A stretch of 64,000 nt of DNA from Haliotis asinina (lineage: Eukaryota > Mollusca > Gastropoda > Lepetellida > Haliotidae). Each line of letters starts with the position of its first letter. The first letter of the stretch is position 1. Under the pieces are notes generated by a model, which made no database searches, was not told where the DNA came from, and saw only the letters and a program-made list of their open reading frames with translations. Position numbers and translations under genes: made by a program. The stretch spans positions 9,097,501 to 9,161,500 of the forward strand of contig NC_090287.1 in assembly GCF_037392515.1 (NCBI RefSeq), written 5' to 3'. Positions 50,197 to 59,865 of this stretch are shown in pieces.

Positions 50197-53100
50197 CTGA
50201 AACAAGATACATACAGTCTACAGAGGGCCACGCCCTTGACCTACACTGTCAAGAGGTCACGGCCACAGCATATATATAGCACAGAGGAAAGTGCGGAATG
50301 AACATTTAAAACATTTGAACATGAACTCTATAAACCACAATGTGTAGCTTTATAATATATAAACATAATTCAAAAGAATCATATGGATATTCAACACTGA
50401 ATGTTGTATTCATAAATCAATAATTGATTGTTTTCAGTAAAACACAGTCATTTACATAACGCTTGACAGTAGTACGATTGCGCATATTCTAGTGAAAGAA
50501 AATCAGAAACTACATTTGAAGTAAATTTGTTATTTCTTTTATCTTGAGACTTCCGGGACAGCATATGAGATTTGGATGAATTAACTCGAATTGAACAGTT
50601 TTCCGTATCAAGTTTTGAATAACAGTTTGAAGTCATTGTAATACTTGATATGCACATGGTACTATCACTGACTATGGAACTCTTGAAACGTTGACATCCG
50701 AATAAATTTCAGCGTCTTCTCTACATAAATGTTGCTGAATACTTTTGGAATAAAGAAGGTTAAGATGCCTCAAAGACTGAGATGCCTCAGAATGCCAACT
50801 GCCTTCAGATGACCGTACATATAACGCATATAATGTACACCAGTTGTAACACAAAACAAGAACATTTGTATACATAGCAACATAAATATAATCCGGAAAC
50901 TACTTATGCAAATATATTTAATGGCTATATGGATATCGGTAGAAGCTAAAGTGGATAAATGACAGCGTCATTGAGGGTGATCGAACGTATCATTCATCAG
51001 AAATTCCATTGCCATATCGGTAAATTGTGAAGATAAAAACGCAAACGAAATAGGTCATTACTTCACTTGTGTTCACGTGTATTGGCAGTGTGCAAGGCCC
51101 GAGTATATTGCCCACTGGACTATAAGGGAAGATAAGGCTACGGGAGAAACGGGTGAAAGGTTGTAATGGTCACGACGCTGCTACGAGCGATGAGTTGATA
51201 TCCAGCATTAGCCTGTGCATATTATTACAATATTTCCACTATCGTCACAGCGATATCAGCAAAACGTATGTGTTGCAACATCGTTTTAAGCTGCGCCTAG
51301 TTTAACGAAGACTGCGATATATAGATGCATTGTATTGCATCCAAGCAATAAAGACGTTGTCAATCCATAAATATTGTTGTTCTCCGTCATAACAGCTAAT
51401 AACTGAAACTTTAATATAAAGACGTTATACACCTAGTGTTGTGTTATGGTAGGAGAAAAGCCAGTTAGAAGACGCTTTCTACTTTGGTAATGTCCATGTG
51501 AACACATTCGTGCTAATGTCCCTGTCTTCAGAGAATGTAGATCAACATCTGCATTTGATATTGTCGTCATCTGTTTCACTTTACAGTCACTGCAGAGTTA
51601 ATCTCCATCTCGAAAAGTCTGCTAATATCGTAAACATCTTGACTTTCACTGACATTGAAAAATTTGGTTAAATCTCCTTCAGGTGAGTTGTAATTTTACA
51701 TCGCATCGCCATTATTGCAGCGGTTTGGCAGTGGGTGTGTCTTATGTGCCGAACAGACACTTCCCGGTATATATTAGTCCGACTTATGTGACTATATGTC
51801 GTTTGATGCTGATATTTCAACTGTTGAACTGAATTGTATTTATTCATTATGTAAAACTGTTAAGGCAGTAGAAGGTAATTAAAACTGAAACACAAAATAA
51901 TTCAGTCAAATTGTATTACACAATTATTTCGATTTTATGTTATCAAACACGTATTCATGATGCCAGATCAAAGCCTGTGCAGTGTAGCTACATGTATTGG
52001 TAGGTGCGGCAACGAGTGCATGTACGTAGTATGGAAACATTCTCCAGTACCCAGATAAGCAAAGCATGTCCGAAGGCATTAGGTAATTCCAGTTTGGTTC
52101 TGAAAAATGCATACAGGCTTTGGAATGCGCCGCGATAGACTCCTCTCGCAAGGGAGGGTTTATCACTGACAACCAAAACTTTAATGTTTCTAAAGAAGGA
52201 TGATATCCTTTCAAACGTGAACTTTGGGGATGTTTCTGACAGAAGTGAATTAATTATTCTGCCCATGCCTAATGGACCAGACACATTATTAAGATCGATA
52301 CCCTTAGGCACGAAACAGGCAAGGATGTCTATTTTCCGTTGATCGTGTTTCAGCATTCAGTCTTTTCTGAGCCAAAAAATCAAACAAGAGGGACATTCAT
52401 CATACGCGAATTTAAGAAGGGGGCAATTATTTATCTTTATCGAACTCATTATAAAACTATTTTGAAGGAGACTGAAAACAAATTGGTATGAAGGGCCTGG
52501 GCACAGTTTCATTACCAAAAGCCGAATGTCATGTACAACGATCATCTTTGAAACGAAGGATGGACGTTAGGTATGGGAAATATAATCGCAATCAAAAATG
52601 AAAAATGAAGTATCTTTGGTGTTTGTCTTGCTGTTTCATATCAAATTGTCCTATTTTGAACTATTTTGATCAGTTATTTGTTTGTTTAGGTAGTAGATAG
52701 GTAACATCTGTCCATGCCCGATTTTAAGACACAGACTTCAATTTTTACTCAAATTTAAACTGATTTTGACAACTTGAAACAGCTGAACTTTTTACTCAAC
52801 TGCATATTTAAAAGAAAGCGCCCAAACAACATAAGAAATCTATCCCCCAAACTCAAATTGTTTATGTTTGATTTTAAAAATCGATTCCAGTTCATTCTGG
52901 GAAATGCATTTTGACTAAAATTCAGATTTTGTTTCGAGAAATTGTGGCCAAATAAAACATATAATTGTATTGATAAGAAATATTATCATTTCGTCAATGT
53001 GGCCTTCAGGCTGACCGCTCCTCTAACAGTTTACACGCTGAATGTAATATTAAAGGGGATAAAAGCCATGTCACGCGTATCCTTCCCTTCCCAAGGATTA

Positions 53101-53435
53101 CATGTATATACAAGATTAAATACTGAAACAATTTGGAAGTGATATTATCAAATTGATATATAGGAAAGTCATTCAATGAGCAGATATTTGTAATTCCAAA
53201 TTGTGATACGACTCTTTTACGACAGAATAACATAGAGTATGCCCACTAGATACGACTACACTTTTGTCAATCATAGAAAGAACAAACAAAACTACAGCGC
53301 CATCCTTATAAACCCTCGTTAATCGTGGTATTTCAGCTTAAATTGTCTGGGTTAACCCATTTGTTCTTCTTCTTCTTATTCTTTCCATGCATGTTTATGT
53401 ACATCACGTGATCCATGTATGCATATGGCAGAGTC
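50197..53435 (-). other. Upstream of gene B: no signal-peptide exon found
   Basis: A leader exon ending one base into a codon is expected on the - strand. None with ATG, hydrophobic core and donor was recognised. The only notable item is the coding-like segment at 51988-52545. Confidence 0.5.
51988..52545 (-). pseudogene. Unidentified coding-like segment with one in-frame stop
   Basis: One - strand frame runs from 52545 to 51988, broken only by a stop at 52357-52359. It includes SYQFVFSLLQNSFIMSS, FAYDECPSCLIFWLRKD, the stop, then DILACFVPKGIDLNNVSG, INSLLSETSPKFTFERIS and YAFFRTKLELPNAFGHALL. Composition is protein-like. A second frame (51924-52214) overlaps. No family recognised; it may be a decayed transposon or gene relic, or chance. 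Confidence 0.25.
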
Positions 53436-54030
53436 ATAGTTGTATACATGTTGCTGTGTCACTGTTGTATACCTGTAGTAGTAGCACTGTTGTATACCTG
53501 TAGTAGTGGCACTGTTGTATACCTGTAGTAGTGGCACTGTTGTATACCTGTAGTAGTAGCACTGTTGTATACCTGTAGTAGTGGCACTGTTGTATACCTG
53601 TAGTAGTGGCACTGTTGTATACATGTAGTAGTAGCACTGTTGTATACCTGTAGTAGTGGCACTGTTGTATACCTGTAGTAGTAGCACTGTTGTATGCATG
53701 TAGTAGTAGCACTGTTGTATACCTGTAGTAGTGGCACTGTTGTATACCTGTAGTAGTAGCACTGTTGTATACCTGTAGTAGTGGCACTGTTGTATACCTG
53801 TAGTAGTAGCACTGTTGTATACCTGTAGTAGTGGCACTGTTGTATACCTGTAGTAGTAGCACTGTTGTATACCTGTAGTAGTAGCACTGTTGTATGCCTG
53901 TAGTAGTGGCACTGTTGTATACCTGTAGTAGTGTCAGTGTTGTATGCCTGCAGTAGTATCACTGTTGTGTACCTCTAGGAGAGTCACTGTTGGATACATG
54001 TAGTAGTGTCACAGTTGCGTACATTTGATA
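53436..54030. repeat. 25-bp minisatellite, about 22 full units
   Basis: Consensus ACTGTTGTATACCTGTAGTA followed by GTRGC. Units start every 25 bases from 53461, with variant units at both ends (53436, and 53936-54030). Most units differ only in the last five bases (GTGGC or GTAGC), and over 53711-53860 these alternate, hinting at a 50-bp higher-order unit. Because 25 is not a multiple of three and the unit has no stop in any - strand frame, three long - strand open frames of Tyr/Thr/Gln-rich repeats appear. I read them as non-coding. Confidence 0.97.
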
Positions 54031-56292
54031 GGTCTGGAAACATGTCAGCTTATGACAACCTCCAGATGTAGATGCACCGTCTTTCACAGTTATGTATTTG
54101 TTGTGGTGACTCTCGTGTGTATTAGCAGTGTTACCAATGCATGACTATCGCTCGCTTATTCACCACTACTCGTAAAATAACAGGTGGCATCTGTCGTTAA
54201 GACACAATGTAACGAGTAATCTATCACGCTATATCACTTGACGACAATGTTAAAGATACATGCATTGCAAAGAAGGTACATAGTTTGAATCCCACGAGGT
54301 AACATTTCACCAAATCATCCTCAATACATGAATACCCAATGTTTCAACACACCTGGCATGCAACCCTTTTCAAAAACGCAATGATACCCCCTTAAAAGAT
54401 GAAGGGTAATAAACAGGTTATTTTCTGGTCGATAATGTCTGACTCCTATCAACATAAAACCGTGTTACCTAGGAACGCGTAATAAAATAGTCACACTGTT
54501 GTAATTATGTACGCACTTCAGCATCATATATTCTTAGCCTTTTGTGTTCAAGCGTTACAGTCGATGCATGGAAAGATATTCCTTTTTGTCCTTCATATAG
54601 GTCACTATGGTATATCCCTCTGACATATCTGGATGAAGCATGTTTTGCTGTAGTCAGACATTTTTAATACTTTATGTCGAGCACTTTTTCAAATGTCAAT
54701 CATTTTTGGTGCTGTAAACAACAGCTCGTTGGCTCAATCAAATGTTCATGGAATGCGAGTTGCATTTCCATGACTAATAGTCAGCGTATACAATATATGT
54801 TCCTTTCTTAAAGGTTTAAGGAAATTTGGCATCAAGGTCTTCTTAGACCAATCATGGACTAAACGGTTACCTGATATATTTGACCTGCACAAATGCATGT
54901 AGCCAGCGTCAATGATATCCCCAGTAAACCTCCCAAAATGCAAAAAGATCCACAACACCAAACCTTGTCACATGGTCCGTCTCAGCCAATTATTACAATT
55001 TACAGGATGGGTTTCAAAAGCTTGGCAGTACAAAAGGGAACTGTTTAAAAACATGTACAAAGTTTTTGCCTCACAATCCAATATGAGAACTTTCCGTGTA
55101 ATGGAATTAAGTCAAAAACTCGGCCTCTATACTCAAGGGATCCCATTTGTTGCCGAAGAAATGTCTGTTAATACAGTGTACGTTTTATCAATGTCGGAGG
55201 CCGTCTCTCAGCATTGATTCCCCAACACAGAACCAGCTCGAGAAGGCTGCATTTCCTGAAGCCCAGATTTCATTCTTTGTGAAATGTACACATATTGGTA
55301 CAGGCTATTCATGCCTTCGTATGGCGATTTAACGGGGACTAGACTTCAAGCCACGCTCATGTGACTTATTGACTTTGGTGTTGGTCGAGCAAATGAATTT
55401 TGACACGTTTGCTTTGTCGTTTTTATTACGCATTTTATGTGGGAAAAATATAAACAATGATATTTTGCCGTAAACGTAACACTTATAACTCCATCAAGAA
55501 CAGTTGCTTCATTTCCCCACGTGCAACTTCGAAAAAATAGTATTCATGGAAATCATTAACTCACCAGCTATCACAACAAAAACATGTAAATAACTTCTTT
55601 TGCAAATAAATGAGTGCAAACATCACCTGCAACTTGTGAAGAGATATTGTCTACAACTTCAGACGTACATCCGGATATTGAATCTGATATTTATCGAGAA
55701 TTGTGTCTGAACAATATTTTACATGAAACACTGGCAACAAATGAACATACTTCACAAAGGAATTTCAATCCTCACAAGATGGTTTTGCTATACGATGGAG
55801 CTTGTTCACGTACACTCATCATTTTGAATGATGAATGCGTATTAAATTAAACTATCACTGTTATTACCCGGTCTTACCATGTATATTTTATCAGATGGGG
55901 GTGGACATGAGACAATAGCAACAACGAAAATTAATCTCCTTCTATTATGAAAACGAATTCTTCCTCTGGAAATCTGAGATCGTGAACAAAAACATCTTAC
56001 CGCTTGGATGATGCACATACTATTAATACACTGGGTCAAACTGTTTGACACATACCATCATGGCAAGTACGTGCTTCGTTCAGTGGGACACACTTTTCTG
56101 GCACATTGCATGTATTATGTATGTAATTCTGTGTCTGCTTCTTATGAGCCTTTTACGGCCACCATATCATAGGAAACAATTGATTTTGTCTCCTGAAATG
56201 ACAAAGCATGATACAACAGGAATTATCGGAAGATTGGTAAACATAAGAGTTCAAACCTGGTCAGCACTCTTCGAAAATGTCACAGTAATAGG
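54031..56292. other. No gene supported; several open frames
   Basis: Open + strand frames at 54912-55217, 55147-55332, 55614-55850 and 56045-56299 have no recognised domain. The last begins with a hydrophobic segment (IACIMYVILCLLLMSLL) and ends in a GTAAGTGAG that belongs to the adjacent reverse SINE tail. Confidence 0.45.
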
Positions 56293-56445
56293 TAAGTGAG
56301 AGGAGTTTTACGCCGCTTTTAGTAATATTATAGCAATATCACGCCAGAAAATGATTCTCGCACATTGTGCATATGTGGTGAATGGAACCCGGATCTTAGG
56401 TTTGACGAGCGAAAGCCGTAACCACTAGGCTACCCTACCACCCAC
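56293..56445 (-). mobile_element. tRNA-derived SINE, abalone-type, copy 4 (reverse)
   Basis: On the + strand it reads tail first: GTAAGTGAGAGGAGTTTTAC, GCCGCTTTTAGTAATATTAT, AGCAATATCACGCC, then GGAACCCGGATCTTAGG (decayed box B) and AACCACTAGGCTACCCTACC (box A complement). About 150 bases. Confidence 0.88.
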
Positions 56446-57659
56446 ACAGCAACAGGTTAGCTACTGTGTGCAAAATACGTGTTGCTGAGAACTGGAACCT
56501 TTCAGACGTTAACGGTAGTGTGCACTACGCCATGTCAACATCACCATCCAACCATACACTATTCTGGCATAAATGTCGGTATGTGCTTCAATCGAATGGC
56601 TTGAGGACGTTGTTGAATGGGATTGTATCCCACAAATCATTCGGACTTCTTACGTTGTATGAATACCCATCTTGCTGCACCTTTGTTTCCTTCCCAATAA
56701 CATATTTGCTAGACAGGACCTGGTTTCTTCTTGTGAAGCTATGTAGCTACGATGTGAAGCTATATAGCTACGTTATGAAGCGTTAGACGTCACCCGTGGT
56801 ATAATGATAACAGAACATACCGGAGAAAGTTCATGTTTGTTGTACAAGGTCATATAGTCAGAAATTATGTTTGCTTGAGAAAATGTCAAATGACGTATTT
56901 AGTTTACGATAAACGCCTCGGGTTCAAATAGAAATTTGCATTGAAATATTCAAATATGATTGTTTTATTCGGCTATTAAATTATGTTCAGTTATGAACAG
57001 CACATCCTTTTTTCGCTTGTTACGTGACTGTGCCAGAGTTATACTTATCATACCAATCGAAATTTCAGGTCAGATCGGCACAATTAAGACACGGAAATCT
57101 GGTCAAGACGTTTAACTTATTGATCGTTCAATAATGGCTATGCCGCCAAGTTGCCTTATGAATACAAAATTACCACAACATGTCATCTCCCGATTATTCT
57201 TGACATTGGTGACATTAGCATCGAAGGTTCAGCACCAGGTAGCTCCAGACTTTGTTCAAAATTGCCTTTGTTTGTGCAGCAGTGGATGGGTACCCAGTGG
57301 GTTTAGTCATAGACTGTTAAGCCTTTAATATTTAACGGGCAGATTCCGTTGCAGTTCTAGCTAATCTATTATAATGTTAGCATTTTGCATACGGCAGGTA
57401 CCACGATGTAAGTACACATTAATATCATATTAATTGTTATTTCTAACACGTTTAAAATATACAGTACATCCGAGAGGGGTTGGAGGGTCCTGGCACAGCC
57501 AGACTGCTTACCTCAGGTACTCTTTGCCTTCTCTACGCGCTACCCAGACAGCGAATGGGATTTCTCAGATGAAGCGCTCCCTCCACTCTCAGAAGGGTGG
57601 TATATTATCATTAATTGTATATTTCATAAGGCTGTTCATTTGACCAATGTTACAACATT
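56446..57659. other. Nothing recognised
   Basis: Contains a small duplication AGCTA(C)GATGTGAAGCTATA near 56740-56775. An acceptor-like TATACAG precedes a GC-richer open stretch at 57465-57600, unsupported as an exon. Confidence 0.45.
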
Positions 57660-57689
57660 CAGACAGACAGACAGACAGACAGACAGACA
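57660..57689. repeat. (GACA)n microsatellite
   Basis: Seven CAGA/GACA units in a row, next to the 3' end of the LINE remnant. Confidence 0.95.
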
Positions 57690-57789
57690 TTTCTTTCAGT
57701 AATGGGCCACTGGCCCAAAATACATACATATATATAATAATGTGTTACACGCGTTTTACATAAAAAAATTAGAATCTCATTTTTAACAT

Positions 57790-58230
57790 TATATGGCAAT
57801 AGGCATTAATTATTTATAACATTTAGGACTTGAAAAGTATATGTTTAGAACACTTAGTTGTATCATGTAGAGGTGAGTACCAATCTTCTGAACGATATCA
57901 GACAATCTTTGCTTGAAAGCAGAAATGAAGTCATCAGTGTATTCAATATCCTGGGAAATCCAAACAAAGACAAAGGGACATCTAAATAATATATCCTTGA
58001 TATGCCATGCCCATGTTGTCAGTCCAGATTCCTCAAAAGGCTTTAGCATTACATAAAACAGATGAAATAATCTACAACTTGGAAGAGGTAAACGCCTACA
58101 CCAATATTGAACTGCCCTGGACATAAAAGCAAGTTGAAGAGGAAATCTGCCACATTCACAAAGAAACATATTGTTGCATTCATTTTACCAGCTATTTTAC
58201 AACATTCAATGCCTTGCTAAACTTTCATTA
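57790..58230 (-). mobile_element. LINE-type retrotransposon remnant: C-terminal domain of the reverse-transcriptase protein
   Basis: The - strand frame 58169-57810 reads CECGRFPLQLAFMSRAVQYW, SCRLFHLFYVMLKPFEESGL, TTWAWHIKDILFRCPFVFVW and ISQDIEYTDDFISAFKQRLS. This follows the region after the polymerase domain in molluscan non-LTR (LINE) proteins: GELGRFPL, MVKYWxRLL, CYNML, W-x-x-x-V/I-K-x-x-L and F-x-W-x-x-Q-x-V, then FKQRLxD. Just upstream another frame gives KMNAT, matching the usual K-x-x-N-x-x-V before GELG, so at least one frameshift is present. The polymerase and endonuclease domains and the zinc-knuckle end are missing. A dead 5'-truncated, internally decayed copy. Confidence 0.75.
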
Positions 58231-59371
58231 TATTTTAGTTGGACATGTGGATAACCTTAACACATTTCACACTTCACTGATCAGAATGCAAAGCCCTATC
58301 TCAAATTGTAATATATATTCCAGTAAGTATACTCTTGAACAAATGGTTCTCGTATTTATATCAGCATTCTGTATCCATTAAACAAACATTACTCCAATCG
58401 AAGATGTCAGCCCATAACAACAAATATTACAAAACACATGCTAGTGTGTTATCTTTGTACAGGAGTAGAAGAAATGCAATAATACTGCTTTTGACATTTG
58501 GAGCCAACATTCTTCCTTTGTTGAGATTTCTGCAGCCAAAGAATAACATACAGTAAATGCGCTTTGTTTTCTGTTGTAATTAAATTGAACCATCTCATGT
58601 TCATTTAATCGAAATTCTAACAAAGCATGAGCTTGTACAGATTTATTTAAACGTTGCGCGAAGGTATTCGTTTATAATAAATATATCGTCAATGAATATA
58701 CTGAGGCCTTATATGTAAACGAATCTATAGTTTTGCTAGCTATATAGCTTTATAAATTAATCGGAGACGGAACTACAAACACATGCATTCATATCCACTC
58801 GATTATAAGTTACACCAATTTAAAATTATGCAGGGTTTTAATTGTTGTTCAACGTAACATGTATCAGTTGACAGAATTTGATGAACTGGGAAATTCCAAA
58901 AGATATTTTCAATTCGCATCAGCTTATATAGCCAGGTTTACATTCAAACTGAGAAAAGATAATGGATAAGATCCCACTCTGCCCACTAAATGCAATGCAA
59001 GTTATGATAAGCCTCGGGTGTGATTTACAGACCATGGGCATTAAGTGACACTGCATGAGATAAAGGTCGATATGAAATGATATTAATGGTGTTAAAGCCG
59101 GTGGTTTAGAGAGCGTGGAGACACGCAAAGTGCCGCAGCATTGAGAAGATGGATCAGGCTCTTACTGGAGAAGATAGGACTTCTTATTATCCGTCAACTG
59201 AAGAAATGGATTGTAGTGACTGGGAGACGGACACCTTTTAATCTTCCTTCAATAATAGATAGCCTTTGTTTACCGGGGATGCCATTTGAACAAGAACGCC
59301 ATGAACAGATTGCAACATGTTCTTCCAGTAATAGTATTTGTGGAATTACACAATGCCATTTAGAAGGTGGT
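58231..59371. other. No gene supported
   Basis: AT-rich sequence between the LINE remnant and the fold-back SINE cluster. The short open frames (58335-58556 +, 59141-59380 +) show no known motifs. Confidence 0.5.
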
Positions 59372-59512
59372 CAAATGTAACAGACGTCATATTTGGGATT
59401 ATACTTTCTTATTCAAGTACAAATTCTAATACTTTTTTGGTTGAGTCCCATCCGGGATTCGAACCCGTACCCTTTGGGTTAGGCACCTACTCGAAAGCAC
59501 ACTAGCACAAAG
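59372..59512 (-). mobile_element. tRNA-derived SINE of a third family, reverse copy
   Basis: Read on the - strand: a tRNA-like head with TAGGTGCCTAACCCAAAGGG, GGGTTCGAATCCCGGATGGG (a good box B) and ACTCAACC, then an A-run with GTATTAGAATTTGTACTTG, AAGAAAGTATAATCCCAAAT and ATGACG. The distal 65 bases match the two neighbouring copies. Confidence 0.75.
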
Positions 59513-59585
59513 TACTAGAATTTGTACATCACTAAGAAAGTGTAATCCCAAATGTGACATATATTACATTTGCCAACTTTCTAAA
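59513..59585 (+). repeat. Inverted partner of the third-family SINE tail
   Basis: AGTACTAGAATTTGTACATC, ACTAAGAAAGTGTAATCCC and AAATGTGACATAT is the near-perfect reverse complement of 59372-59440. Together they form a fold-back of about 65-base arms around the tRNA-like head. Confidence 0.85.
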
Positions 59586-59696
59586 TGTCATTGTGTAATC
59601 ATTGCTCTCGGCCGTGGGAGCAGAGCCAATTTACACTTGTCAGAGGGGTACACAAAGTACGCAGTCTAGACTACCTGTTGTCCGACTTCCACTCTG

Positions 59697-59865
59697 TGGA
59701 AATTTACGGTGGCTAAGCGGGCTAGGCGGCTGACTGTGTGTGCTGGCGACTAGTGACCTGACTCTGAGATGCGAGTTCGAATAACGGATGCGACTCAACC
59801 AGAAAAAAGTACTACAATTTCTACTTCTCTAGGAAAGTGTAATTCAAAATTATGACATATGTTAT
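59697..59865 (+). mobile_element. tRNA-derived SINE of a third family, forward copy
   Basis: The head is GTGGCTAAGCGGGCTAGGCG (box A-like), then ACTCTGAGATGCGAGTTCGA (box B-like) and ACGGATGCGACTCAACC, then AAAAAAGTACTACAATTTCT, ACTTCTCTAGGAAAGTGTAA and ATTATGACATATGTTAT. Same order as the reverse copy at 59372. Confidence 0.78.

Noticed and set aside
53376..53962. Three long - strand open frames (142-178 codons) rich in Tyr, Thr and Gln
   Set aside because: They are the same 25-bp minisatellite read in three frames; the unit simply lacks stops on that strand.
57465..57600. Possible + strand exon after TATACAG
   Set aside because: No recognisable protein motif and no matching donor phase with neighbouring exons.
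59440..59510. Functional tRNA gene on the - strand
   Set aside because: Box B is good but the cloverleaf cannot be closed and the sequence continues into a SINE body present in other copies.
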